A stretch of DNA of 48,337 nucleotides from a bacterium. Lineage in GTDB: Bacteria > UBP6 > UBA1177. Both the position numbers and the translations under genes were made by a program. This document shows positions 33,405-41,996 of the stretch, piece after piece; positions within the stretch are counted from its first letter, which is position 1, and each line of letters opens with the position of its first letter. Location of the stretch: assembly GCA_017963125.1 (NCBI GenBank), contig JAGCUA010000083.1, positions 1-48,337 on the forward strand, read 5' to 3'. The notes below the pieces were generated by a model. That model had not been told where the DNA came from. It ran no database searches and saw only the letters and a list, made by a program, of their open reading frames with translations.

Positions 33405-35180
33405 CTAATCGCCTGCGAGGTGCTTGAGCTGCTCTTTGAGAGCGTTGAATTTTTCAGCCTCTTTTTTCATTTTGTTGATCTCGCTTTCAAGCTCTGCGAT
33501 TTTTGAGGAAAGTTCCGATTTTTCTTTTTCTGCAGCCTCGATTTTTCCAGCAGCTTCTTCAGCACTCTTTTTGAGAGTTTCTATTTCGGTGTGAGCCGTT
33601 TCAAGAGCCTCTTTCGTCTCCATCAGCTTATCGATCTGAGCATTGAGATCCTTGATCCTGTCAAGCTTTTCTGCGTTTTTGCTCTTCAAAGACTCGTTTT
33701 CTTTGACAAGTTCGTCATTCTGATCGGTGATTTCCGCCGCTTTAGCTATCGCCTCACCAAGTTCTTCGATCTCACCTTTCTGGATAGCGCAGACTTTTTC
33801 GAGTTCAGCCTTTTCCTTACGGAGCTTTTCAAATTCGTCGGCGATTATCGTAAGATTTGAGATCGTATCTTTCAACTCAGCCATTTCAGCTTCCGACTTA
33901 GTAAAAAGTTCCTCTTTTTCCTTGAGGATCTGCGTCTTTTCCGATGCTTCGGCCGTCGCTTTTTTCAGTGAATCTTCGAGCGCTTTCTTTTCTTCTGCCG
34001 CAGCATTGACCGCTTTTTTAAGATCCGCTATTTCGGAATCATTCTTTTTTACTTTGGCTGTTTCAGCATCGAGCGCCTTCTTAAGTTCTTCGGTTTCCTT
34101 CTTGTGCGATTCGATGAGTTTGTCTTTTTCAGCCGCCGCTGATTTTTTGGATTCTTCCAATGATTTAGACAACTTATCTTTTTCAGACACAGCTTCTTTA
34201 GTTTCGTTTTCAGCCTTTTTGACTCTCTCTTTCATCTCTTTGTTGTAGACCGAAAGGACATCGTTCTGATCTTTGACCTCGTTGAGTTTTTTCTTAAGAT
34301 CGTCAATATCTTTCTGACTGAACGAATTTTTAAGCGATGCTTCGAGCTCCTGAACCGATTTTTCAAGAGCGCCGTTTTTCTTTTCCGCTTCTTCAAGTTT
34401 GGAGGCGACTCCGGCCTTTTCGTCCTGCGATTTTTTCAGTTCGGCAGCGATTTTTTCTTTTTCGGCAGAAACAGTTTCGAGCTGTTTTTTGATTTCGTCA
34501 CGCTCTTTTGCGGTGTTTCCTGCAGCAGAAACCTTTTCTTCAAGTTCTGCGACTTTTTCTTCAAGACTTTTGATGCGGAGCCCTTTCTGCACGATAGCAT
34601 CTTTGAGCTCGCCTGTTTCCTCTTCTATTTTTGAAGCTTCTGATAAATTCTTCTCAAGTTCTGCGATTTTTTCAGACTGGATTCTGATTTTTTCTTCACT
34701 TTCGGAAACCTGCTTGTTCATCGAATCAAGTTTTTCGGCATCTTCTGCAAGTTTTCCCTTAAGATCAGCAAGCTCTGCCGCGTTTTCTTCAGCCGCCAAA
34801 GCGTCAAGGAACGGATAGATCGCATTCATCGAAGCAAGGATCGTCTCGTCATCTGTAGGGATTTTGAGGTAATAATCGGCATGGTAGTCGAATTCTCTGT
34901 GCCTGTCGAAAGTCGCTTCATCCGCATTGCTCGAAATAAGAAGGATCGGCCTTGATGCGTAAAGACTCAGAGCTCTGATTTTTTTGCAGAGCATAAAACC
35001 CTGCATTCCCGGATTTTCCGCACGGACTATAAATGCGTTGATTTTTGTTTTGTCGAGAATTTCCTGAACTTTTTCTTCGGAATCCGCAACAAAAACGGAA
35101 AAACCGAATTGTTCAAAAAGAGCCGAAAGATTTCCGGCATTTGCTGAATCGGATTCGTAAATAAGAATGCTTTTGTCCAT
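33405..35180 (-). CDS. pseudo-receiver plus long coiled-coil protein (FrzS/AglZ-like architecture)
   Basis: A 591-residue protein. Residues 1-125 form a CheY-like receiver fold: ILIYESD supplies an acidic strand end, ISSNA the Thr/Ser position and YLKIP the conserved Lys. The phospho-acceptor Asp is missing, because the expected LxxD position reads FIVRAENPGMQGF. Residues 130-590 are continuous Lys/Glu/Ala heptads predicting a coiled coil of up to about 60 nm. This layout matches motility and polarity proteins such as FrzS and AglZ in Myxococcus. A PilB-type ATPase is encoded 2.7 kb away. AGGGG precedes the ATG. No homology beyond architecture is claimed. Confidence 0.7.
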   Translation of the reverse strand: MDKSILIYESDSANAGNLSALFEQFGFSVFVADSEEKVQEILDKTKINAFIVRAENPGMQGFMLCKKIRALSLYASRPILLISSNADEATFDRHREFDYHADYYLKIPTDDETILASMNAIYPFLDALAAEENAAELADLKGKLAEDAEKLDSMNKQVSESEEKIRIQSEKIAELEKNLSEASKIEEETGELKDAIVQKGLRIKSLEEKVAELEEKVSAAGNTAKERDEIKKQLETVSAEKEKIAAELKKSQDEKAGVASKLEEAEKKNGALEKSVQELEASLKNSFSQKDIDDLKKKLNEVKDQNDVLSVYNKEMKERVKKAENETKEAVSEKDKLSKSLEESKKSAAAEKDKLIESHKKETEELKKALDAETAKVKKNDSEIADLKKAVNAAAEEKKALEDSLKKATAEASEKTQILKEKEELFTKSEAEMAELKDTISNLTIIADEFEKLRKEKAELEKVCAIQKGEIEELGEAIAKAAEITDQNDELVKENESLKSKNAEKLDRIKDLNAQIDKLMETKEALETAHTEIETLKKSAEEAAGKIEAAEKEKSELSSKIAELESEINKMKKEAEKFNALKEQLKHLAGD

Positions 35181-35194
35181 GATAAATCCCCTGA

Positions 35195-35647
35195 TTATTT
35201 GTTTCTAAAAGCTGCAAGTTTTTTTTCTATCGCAAAAATCGAACCGACACCGTTTTCTTTCAGAACTTTCCAAAAAGCCGTTCCGCCTAAAGAAAGAAGT
35301 TTCGGATAACCGTGAAGAGTGAGCTTCAAAAAATTGGCGTAAATGACCAAACTTACTTTTTCCTTTTCACCGGTAAGCAGTTGCGCCGCAAACGCCAGAA
35401 AATCCTGAACCGGCAAAACAGAAGAACTTTCCGAAAACAACTGCGAGAAAACTTCTTCCGGCATGGAAACGACAAAATCCGGTTTATCTCCGCCTGACTC
35501 ACGGAACGAAATTCCGCACTTTTCACGTGAAACAATCACCTCTTCACCGCCTTCTATCGAGACTCCGAAGGAAGCTCCCTTTGAAAGAGAATTTAAGATT
35601 TTCATTACCGCGTCGTTCTTTCTGACTGCTTCTTCTACAGAAATCAC
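35195..35647 (-). CDS. SCP2-like small protein of unknown function
   Basis: About 150 residues from GTG 35647, which has GAGAGG 4 nt upstream; the open frame extends to 35704. The pattern of a leading helix, a GASFGVSIEGGEEVIVSREKC strand pair, then PDFVVSMPEEVFSQLF and a C-terminal helical segment resembles SCP2 sterol-carrier domains, but similarity is weak. It lies 14 nt upstream of the pseudo-receiver gene and is probably co-transcribed with it. A hairpin (35652-35673) overlaps its ribosome binding site. No enzymatic motif is visible. Confidence 0.5.
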   Translation of the reverse strand: MISVEEAVRKNDAVMKILNSLSKGASFGVSIEGGEEVIVSREKCGISFRESGGDKPDFVVSMPEEVFSQLFSESSSVLPVQDFLAFAAQLLTGEKEKVSLVIYANFLKLTLHGYPKLLSLGGTAFWKVLKENGVGSIFAIEKKLAAFRNK

Positions 35648-35651
35648 ACTG

Positions 35652-35673
35652 AACCTCTCAACCAAAAGAGGTT
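35652..35673 (-). promoter_or_regulatory. hairpin covering the ribosome binding site of the SCP2-like gene
   Basis: On the minus strand AACCTCT and AGAGGTT form a 7-bp stem with an 8-nt loop. The 3' arm includes the GAGAGG before the GTG start, so the stem could mask translation initiation. On the plus strand the same sequence is followed by a T-run. Confidence 0.4.
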
Positions 35674-35742
35674 TTTTTGTATCATAACCTCGTTTTTTTT
35701 GCAAGAAATTAAGATTTCGCTCGTTTTTTTTCGCAATTTGAA

Positions 35743-35805
35743 TATAATCGGCGCGCCGCAGATTCTTGTCGGTATTCCGTAATATCGTTATTTCGATATT
35801 CCGAC
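35743..35805 (+). promoter_or_regulatory. -10 box and structured leader upstream of the glycosyltransferase at 35853
   Basis: TATAAT at 35743-35748 implies a leader of about 95 nt. It contains nested inverted repeats: GTCGG (35768-35772) with CCGAC (35801-35805), enclosing AATATCG (35781-35787) with CGATATT (35794-35800). A further TCGTTA-T-TAACGA palindrome follows at 35814-35826. No good -35 is seen and no known riboswitch class is recognised. Confidence 0.4.
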
Positions 35806-35852
35806 GGCGCGAATCGTTATTAACGACAAAAGCGGTAAAAAAAGGAGATTTT

Positions 35853-36683
35853 ATGAAATTCTCAATCGTTATTCCAAGCTACAATCAGGGCGAATTTCTG
35901 GAAAGGACGCTCCTTTCTGTCATAAATCAGGGCGTTGAAACGGAAATCATAGTTATTGACGGCGGTTCGACCGACAATTCAGTCGAAATCATCAAAAAAT
36001 ACGAGGACAAAATCGCATACTGGGTTTCCGAAAAGGACCGCGGACAGAGCCACGCGCTTAATAAAGGTTTCGCTCACGCGACAGGCGATATTTTCGGATG
36101 GCAGAACAGCGACGATGTTTACATGCCGGGTGCATTCAAAAAAGTTCTGGAGGTTTTTGAAAAATTCCCGCAGAAAAAAATCGTTTACGGCAACTGGTAC
36201 GAGATCGACGAAAACGACAACGTCATTGACAAGACCTATTCTGCACCGAAACCGAGAGTGCCTCATTTTTCTTACGAAGGGTTTGATTGCTACAACCAGA
36301 CGATGTTCTGGAGGAAAAGCGTTCATGAAAAATTCGGTCAGCACGATGAAAGACTTCATATGCTTATGGACGGCGACATGATTTTCCGCTTCATTTTTCA
36401 GGAAGGGGTCGATTCTTTCTATAAAATCAACGATTTTCTTGCAGCTTTCAGGCGAACTTCGACGCAGAAAAGCCCCGACGATCACCTGAATGAAACAACG
36501 ATTCTTAATGAAAAAATGCTCGCCGAAAAATTCGGATTTCCGCCGGAAAGCAGTTTCGCCGGAAAATATTACCGCGTACGCCATAGATTCGCAAAACTCT
36601 GGTGGCATCTGACTCAGGGCGGTCTCCGCTATACCTGGCACAAGTTCTGGCGCGGCTACAAAAAAAGAGGCAAAATTTTCTGA
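35853..36683 (+). CDS. family 2 glycosyltransferase
   Basis: A 276-residue GT2 enzyme: FSIVIPSYNQGEFLERTL, IDGGSTDNS for the nucleotide site, and GWQNSDDVY as the DXD region. EKDRGQSHALNKGF is the conserved acceptor-side loop of this WcaE-like subgroup. ATG 35853 has AAAGGAGAT upstream; earlier in-frame starts lack both homology and a ribosome binding site. The protein ends in a basic segment (KFWRGYKKRGKIF). It shares one base with the next gene (TGATG). Composition is closer to housekeeping genes than to the main glycan operon. Confidence 0.9.
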   Translation: MKFSIVIPSYNQGEFLERTLLSVINQGVETEIIVIDGGSTDNSVEIIKKYEDKIAYWVSEKDRGQSHALNKGFAHATGDIFGWQNSDDVYMPGAFKKVLEVFEKFPQKKIVYGNWYEIDENDNVIDKTYSAPKPRVPHFSYEGFDCYNQTMFWRKSVHEKFGQHDERLHMLMDGDMIFRFIFQEGVDSFYKINDFLAAFRRTSTQKSPDDHLNETTILNEKMLAEKFGFPPESSFAGKYYRVRHRFAKLWWHLTQGGLRYTWHKFWRGYKKRGKIF

Positions 36684-37867
36684 TGAAAGTCGTTTCGATC
36701 ACAACAGCATTCCCGAGAAGCGATTCGGATGTTCTTATTCCGTGGATAATCCGCCTTATCAATCTTTTGAAAGAGAATGGGGTTGAAACCAATATTTTCA
36801 CTTCGTCATACTGCGGCAAAAAGAGTGAAATCAGTAATCATATTAAAGTGTTCCGATTCAGATACTTTTTCAAAAAGTGGGAAAAATTAAGCCACGACAT
36901 GTCGGTTCCCGAAAAACTGAAAAGCAATAAACTCTATTTTCTGGTTCTCCCTTTTTTTATGATTTTCGGAACAATTTCAGCATATTTTTACGCAAGAAAA
37001 AATGATTTTGATATTATTCACATCCATTTTCCGTTTCCACTTGCCCTTTTCGGCATCGCGATGAAACGGGTTTCAAAAAAACCGCTTGTTATGACATGCC
37101 ACGGAAGCGAAGTGAATATGGCGAAAAAAAATCCGATTTTCAGAAAAATCTTCAACTTAATGCTGAAACATGCCGATTTTATTACGGTAAATTCAACTTT
37201 TATGAAAAATGAAGTCGAAAAAATAATTCAAGACAAAAATATAGAAATAATTCCCATGGGAGCCGGAATCGGCGATATTTCGGAAAAAGAAAAAGCGGAA
37301 AAAAAGCAGAAAACCAGGACAACTGTTCTTTTTGTCGGACGTCTGATTAAAGTAAAAGGTGTGAAATATCTCATTGATGCTGTGAAACTGCTTGATCCAG
37401 GCAAATTCGAACTTCACATCGCCGGAGACGGCCCAGAGCACGGAAATCTTGAAAAAACGGCACCTGAAAACGTATTTTTTCACGGTTATCAGACTGGAAA
37501 AAATCTCGAGGAACTATACCGGAATGCCGATATTTTCGTTCTTCCGTCAATCGTGGATGATGCGGGATACACAGAAGGTTTGGGAACAGTCCTTCTTGAA
37601 GCTGCAAATTTTTCAATTCCTTCGATCGGAACGAATGTCGGTGGAATTCCAGATATAATTAGGGACGGGGAAACAGGAATTTTAGTTCCGCAGAAAGATC
37701 CTGCCGCTCTTGCCGAGACAATAAAAACTCTTGCCGAAGACAAAACATTGTGCGAAAAATTGACGGAAAACGCTCGGAAACACTTGAAAGACAACTTTTC
37801 GTGGAGAGTCATAACAGAAAAGTTTTTAGAAATTTACTTAAAAGCAATGGCTCAAAATAATATTTAA
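36683..37867 (+). CDS. family 4 glycosyltransferase (GT-B)
   Basis: A 394-residue GT4 enzyme. The acceptor domain has VVSITTAFPRSDSD and HIHFPFPLALFG, and the donor domain has LFVGRLIKVKGVKYLIDA, HIAGDGPEHGNLE, and ADIFVLPSI...GLGTVLLEAANF with the E-x7-E catalytic region. A short membrane-associated stretch around FLVLPFFMIFGTIS may dock it at the inner membrane. It is translationally coupled to the GT2 gene before it, and the two probably act in sequence on one glycan. Confidence 0.9.
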   Translation: MKVVSITTAFPRSDSDVLIPWIIRLINLLKENGVETNIFTSSYCGKKSEISNHIKVFRFRYFFKKWEKLSHDMSVPEKLKSNKLYFLVLPFFMIFGTISAYFYARKNDFDIIHIHFPFPLALFGIAMKRVSKKPLVMTCHGSEVNMAKKNPIFRKIFNLMLKHADFITVNSTFMKNEVEKIIQDKNIEIIPMGAGIGDISEKEKAEKKQKTRTTVLFVGRLIKVKGVKYLIDAVKLLDPGKFELHIAGDGPEHGNLEKTAPENVFFHGYQTGKNLEELYRNADIFVLPSIVDDAGYTEGLGTVLLEAANFSIPSIGTNVGGIPDIIRDGETGILVPQKDPAALAETIKTLAEDKTLCEKLTENARKHLKDNFSWRVITEKFLEIYLKAMAQNNI

Positions 37868-37927
37868 TTTTATTGATGTTTTTATGATATGTGGTAAAAC
37901 TCTCCGTTTTTTGGAAAAGGAGTGCTG

Positions 37928-39670
37928 ATGAAAATAGAGCTTACCGCTTCGATTCTTCTCGACATGCTTGAAGAATATTCAGTGATAGACAAAAATCAGA
38001 AGGCGCAGATTCTTTCAAGGCGCGACTACTACGAGTCGATGTTCCAGAACAAATTCCGCAGGGAACCTTTCGTGACGGAACTTGTCGCTTTTGCATGCGA
38101 AAATGAAAAAATAAAGTGCGACGAAGAAAAGCTGCTGAAACTGATTGCGGCGCGCAGCGGCTGTGAATACGTGGTTATCGACCCGCTGAAGATCGATTCG
38201 CAGCTCACAGTCAAGACGATAAGTGCGAAATACGGCAGACTCAACAAACTGATCCCGCTTTACAAAGAGGGAGAATCTCTCGTTGTCGCGATGGCCGATC
38301 CTTTCAGAATGGATCTCATCGACCAGCTTTCGACAAGCTGCGGCTGCGAAATAATCCCTGTCGTCGCTTCGGCACAGGAGATCGAAAAAACCATCGACGA
38401 TCTGTTCGGTTTCAAAAAATCGATAAAGGCTGCGGCAGACGACCATTCCAAAGAAAACTACAACAATCTGGAAAACCTCACCGGACTCGGGCAGGCGAAA
38501 AATATGGACGACAAGCATATAATCAATGCTGTCGACTATATGCTGAAATATGCGATCGAACAGGAGGCGAGCGACATTCACATCGAACCGAAACCGGAGG
38601 AAACTCTGATCCGATTCAGACTTGACGGCGTTCTCCACACGATCTATTCGTTTCCGGCAGAGGCGCATCTTCCCTTTCTGAGCCGCCTTAAAATGCTTGC
38701 AAAGATGGATATCGCCGAAAAAAGAAGACCGCAGGACGGACGAATCAAAGTCCTCACCGAAACGGGCCAGACAGTCGAGCTCCGTGCCAGCACGATCCCG
38801 GTCGTCAGCGGCGAAAAAATGGTCCTCAGGATCCTGGAGTCAGGGAATTTCATCAAAGATATCAGCAACATAGGTTTTACAGACGAGCAGAAGAAGTCCT
38901 TTGAAGAAGCAATGAAAAAATTCTACGGGATGGTACTTGTCACCGGTCCTACAGGAAGCGGAAAATCGACTACGCTCTATTCGACTTTGAAAACCATGGC
39001 ATCGCCGGAAATCAATATCATTTCGGTCGAGGATCCGATAGAAATCGTGATCGACGAAATCAACCAGATGGGAGTCAACGTCAAAGCAGGGATCACTTTT
39101 TCGAGTGCTCTGCGCCACATTCTGAGGCAGGACCCCGACATCGTCATGATAGGCGAGATCCGCGATAAAGAAACCGCCGCGAATGCCGTACAGGCTGCGC
39201 TTACCGGTCACCTGGTACTTTCGACTCTGCACACTAACGACACCGCGACCGCAGTTGAAAGACTCGGTGATCTTGGAGTCGAACCTTTCCTCATCGCAAG
39301 CGTCCTCAATGCCGTCGTCGCCCAGAGACTTGTGAGAAAGGTCTGCCCGCACTGCGCCTTCACCCGTGAAATGACTGAGGAAGAAAAGATCACGCTCCAC
39401 CTTCCGCTTGAACACACTTACAAAATCAGGGATTCCGAAGGATGCGTAAAATGCCGCTTTACCGGCTACAAAGGAAGAACTGCGATAGTCGAATATATGC
39501 CGGTAACGGCAAAAATGCGTTCTCTGATTTCATCGGGCGCAACAACCGAAGAGCTCAGAAACAACGCTGTTATGGACGGAATGATGACTTTAAAAGAGGC
39601 GGCTATCCGCAAACTTGCTGACGGCGTTACGACCTTCAGCGAAATCGTAAAAGCACTTTACTATGATTGA
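37928..39670 (+). CDS. type IV pilus assembly / type II secretion ATPase (PilB/GspE family)
   Basis: A 580-residue secretion ATPase that powers pilin or pseudopilin assembly. The N-terminal MshEN/T2SSE_N domain covers about 60-165. In the C-terminal core, Walker A is GPTGSGKST, the Asp box is SVEDPIE, Walker B is VMIGEIRD and the His box is LSTLHTND. A zinc-binding tetracysteine follows (CPHC and, 32 residues later, CVKC). ATG 37928 follows AAAGGAG by 7 nt; upstream GTG 37922 is less well placed. No pilC, pilM-Q or pilin genes are nearby, so PilB and GspE cannot be told apart. Confidence 0.9.
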   Translation: MKIELTASILLDMLEEYSVIDKNQKAQILSRRDYYESMFQNKFRREPFVTELVAFACENEKIKCDEEKLLKLIAARSGCEYVVIDPLKIDSQLTVKTISAKYGRLNKLIPLYKEGESLVVAMADPFRMDLIDQLSTSCGCEIIPVVASAQEIEKTIDDLFGFKKSIKAAADDHSKENYNNLENLTGLGQAKNMDDKHIINAVDYMLKYAIEQEASDIHIEPKPEETLIRFRLDGVLHTIYSFPAEAHLPFLSRLKMLAKMDIAEKRRPQDGRIKVLTETGQTVELRASTIPVVSGEKMVLRILESGNFIKDISNIGFTDEQKKSFEEAMKKFYGMVLVTGPTGSGKSTTLYSTLKTMASPEINIISVEDPIEIVIDEINQMGVNVKAGITFSSALRHILRQDPDIVMIGEIRDKETAANAVQAALTGHLVLSTLHTNDTATAVERLGDLGVEPFLIASVLNAVVAQRLVRKVCPHCAFTREMTEEEKITLHLPLEHTYKIRDSEGCVKCRFTGYKGRTAIVEYMPVTAKMRSLISSGATTEELRNNAVMDGMMTLKEAAIRKLADGVTTFSEIVKALYYD

Positions 39671-39684
39671 TAAACGAGGTGAAA

Positions 39685-40920
39685 ATGAAAAAAAGTCTTA
39701 AAATCTGCATATTTGCGGCGCTGTTCACCACATTTGCGCTTGTTTCGTGCAGCAACAACATCGAAGGTTTCGAGACAAGCGACAGAATGCTCTCGCTTAC
39801 GACTTTCAACGCGAAAATGACTGACGACCTCGCATTTAAAGGCAAAAGATTCCAGAAAATGAGAACTGTTTTAGCCGAAAACTCGAGCGATATTCTCTGT
39901 ATTCAGGATCTTTACGGACAGAACAAAAAAGGAGTGAAAGTAATCGACGAAGTCCGGAATATGCTGAAAAACGACTACGGATACGATTACGCACTCTACG
40001 CGAAGACGAGCAATGAAGACGAAGATCTTGAATACACTGCGGCACAGACGATACCGGCGTCATGCACCATGGAAGATCTTTCGCCCATAATTTCATGCGT
40101 TATGACAAACTGCTCCGATTACGACGCGGCATGCATCGTGCAGAACTGCTGGCAATCGTTCCTTGAACTTTCGGGAGAGTGCCGGAACTGCATGTTGGGA
40201 AACGGAGTCGAAGCCATTGCAAACGGTAATTATCAGGAGATCCTTGAAACATGCCTGCAGGATACAAGGATTCCTGCAAAAAGACTTGAATACGAATTTT
40301 CGGGAAACAGCGGAGTCCTTCTTGCGTCAAAACTTCCGATGTCCAACAAAACACCTGTCAAATTAAGATCTTACGGCCGAATGAGAACAGCTGTTGCGGC
40401 AAATGTCGAAAAAGACGGTATCGGCAGAATACAAATTATCTGCACAGGCCTTTCTCCCATAACTGAGACGGATTACGACGGCTTCGGCGAAAGCTGGGAA
40501 GACGAACAGCTGACGCAGATCGGACAGATTCTCGAAATTCCGGTGCAGGAAGATGTCGTTCAGCGCATAATCCTTGGTGATTTCGACGGCAATCTTGCAG
40601 CCGTAAACATCCGCGAAAACAACCCCGCTCCGATCGCACTTCTCGAAGAAAACGGCTGGTATGACCCCTATTTCGATGTCGAGCCCAAAGAGGAACTCGA
40701 CTGCACGCGCTGCCCGGAAAATCCGCTTGTTTCGGACGAAGCGCCCGAATCTGTTCCCGATCACATCTTCTTTTTAGAGAAAAAGGGCTACGAATTTTCA
40801 TCGGAAAGAATTTTCCTGAACGAATTCACTGATTTCGACAAAGAACATCAGACGAAAACAAGCTATTCCGTCTCCGACCACTACGGAATAACAACCGTCA
40901 TGAGCGTAGAAAACAAATAA
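39685..40920 (+). CDS. Cys-rich lipoprotein with endonuclease/exonuclease/phosphatase fold
   Basis: A 411-residue protein with a lipoprotein signal (lipobox ALVSC, Cys 24 or so). The EEP pattern is present but altered: LTTFNAKM, ILCIQDL (usual Q-E), SGVLLASKLPM, ICTGLSP (usual T-H-L), ILGDFDGN (usual GDFN) and SDHYGI at the end. Between about residues 110 and 180 is an insertion with eight cysteines (for example SCVMTNC and CRNC), suggesting disulphides in the periplasm or at the surface. Catalysis may be weakened by the substitutions. CGAGGT precedes ATG 39685. It is probably an outer-membrane lipoprotein; the substrate is unknown. Confidence 0.7.
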   Translation: MKKSLKICIFAALFTTFALVSCSNNIEGFETSDRMLSLTTFNAKMTDDLAFKGKRFQKMRTVLAENSSDILCIQDLYGQNKKGVKVIDEVRNMLKNDYGYDYALYAKTSNEDEDLEYTAAQTIPASCTMEDLSPIISCVMTNCSDYDAACIVQNCWQSFLELSGECRNCMLGNGVEAIANGNYQEILETCLQDTRIPAKRLEYEFSGNSGVLLASKLPMSNKTPVKLRSYGRMRTAVAANVEKDGIGRIQIICTGLSPITETDYDGFGESWEDEQLTQIGQILEIPVQEDVVQRIILGDFDGNLAAVNIRENNPAPIALLEENGWYDPYFDVEPKEELDCTRCPENPLVSDEAPESVPDHIFFLEKKGYEFSSERIFLNEFTDFDKEHQTKTSYSVSDHYGITTVMSVENK

Positions 40921-40944
40921 ATTAACATGGTTTTCAGCGGAAAT

Positions 40945-40972
40945 TTGACAATTTTTGTGTAACGGTTAAAAA
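40945..40972 (+). promoter_or_regulatory. candidate promoter for the acyl carrier protein gene
   Basis: A perfect TTGACA at 40945-40950 followed at 16 nt by TAAAAA (40967-40972). A TATTAT at 40989-40994 is an alternative -10 without a good -35. Confidence 0.35.
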
Positions 40973-41012
40973 AGCGCGTCGTTTTTGGGTATTATGAAAC
41001 TTGGAGGATAAA

Positions 41013-41267
41013 ATGGAACGAAATGAAATTCTGGAAAAAGTCATAAAGCTGGCGAAAGAAAAACTTGTTCCGAAGAAAAATATCGAAGTGAAGGAAACTT
41101 CGTGTTTTCAGGAGGATCTCAACGCTGATTCTATAGACATCACCGATTTCGTCATGGAACTCGAGAATGAGTTCGATATAAAAATTTCCGACAAAGATGT
41201 AGAAAATATAAAGACCGTAGGAGATGCGGTAGATCTTATTTACGCTTACAAGAATAAATCGAAATAA
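41013..41267 (+). CDS. acpP: acyl carrier protein
   Basis: An 84-residue acidic helical protein. ADSIDITDFVMELENEF contains the Ser that would carry 4'-phosphopantetheine (DSI in place of the common DSL), followed by the recognition helix II. It shuttles acyl chains in fatty-acid or related synthesis. ATG 41013 has GGAGG 7 nt upstream. No fab genes are adjacent, so it may be the housekeeping ACP located alone or a specialised carrier; the conserved motif favours a functional protein either way. Confidence 0.85.
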   Translation: MERNEILEKVIKLAKEKLVPKKNIEVKETSCFQEDLNADSIDITDFVMELENEFDIKISDKDVENIKTVGDAVDLIYAYKNKSK

Positions 41268-41297
41268 GCCGGACACCTCTTTTCCTCTGACATTTTT

Positions 41298-41325
41298 TTG
41301 AATTAAATAGAAAATATTATATATT
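41298..41325 (+). promoter_or_regulatory. candidate promoter for gmk-rel-dapA and downstream genes
   Basis: TTGAAT at 41298-41303, a 16-nt spacer and TATATT at 41320-41325. The implied transcript would start close to the ATG at 41337, which favours the TTG at 41361 as the real gmk start. Confidence 0.4.
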
Positions 41326-41336
41326 ACCGCGGTTTT

Positions 41337-41996
41337 ATGAAAAATGAATCGGAGTATGCCTTGAACGACTCAAAACATATTGATCACGGTAAAATTTTCG
41401 TTATTTCTGCTCCGTCCGGTGCAGGAAAAACCACTTTGGTCGGGATGCTGCGGGAACGCTTTCCGCTTCTTGTCGAATCGGTTTCATGTACTACAAGAAA
41501 GCCCCGCAGGAACGAAGTCGACGGCATCGACTACTTTTTTCTATCCCCTGACGAGTTTTTTAAGAAAAGAGAGACCGGGCTTTTTGCGGAATGGGCCGAA
41601 GTCCACGGTAATTTCTACGGAACTCCGCTCGATTTCCTGCAGAAACAGCTTGATTCGGGCAAAGACGTCATCTGCGATATCGACTATCAGGGTGCGATAA
41701 ACATCAAGCGCGCCTTTCCGAAAGAGGCCGTCCTGATTCTCATACTGCCGCCTTCCATGGAAGAGCTTGAATCGCGGCTTCGTCTGCGTGCGACCGATGA
41801 CCCGGAAGTCATAAAAACGCGGCTTCACAACGCGAAAAACGAGATCCTGCACTATCCCCACTTCGATTTCGTGGTGGTAAACAACGATCTCGACACCGCT
41901 TTTCAGCAGCTTGCGGCAATAATTTCGGCACACACAGACTCTTCGATATTTCATAATATTGAGACTATAAAGAAACTTACGGAGCAAGATGGATAA
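41337..41996 (+). CDS. gmk: guanylate kinase
   Basis: Up to 219 residues; converts GMP to GDP. The P-loop is APSGAGKTT (25-33), VSCTTRKPRRNEVDGIDYFF is the GMP-binding lid region, and DIDYQGA is the acidic strand. The start is uncertain. ATG 41337 lacks a ribosome binding site, while TTG 41361 has CGGAG about 7 nt upstream and gives the more usual short N-terminus. It overlaps the Rel gene by 8 nt (ATGGATAA). Coupling to a (p)ppGpp enzyme is biologically fitting, since gmk and rel (spoT) are neighbours in many bacteria. Confidence 0.95.
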   Translation: MKNESEYALNDSKHIDHGKIFVISAPSGAGKTTLVGMLRERFPLLVESVSCTTRKPRRNEVDGIDYFFLSPDEFFKKRETGLFAEWAEVHGNFYGTPLDFLQKQLDSGKDVICDIDYQGAINIKRAFPKEAVLILILPPSMEELESRLRLRATDDPEVIKTRLHNAKNEILHYPHFDFVVVNNDLDTAFQQLAAIISAHTDSSIFHNIETIKKLTEQDG

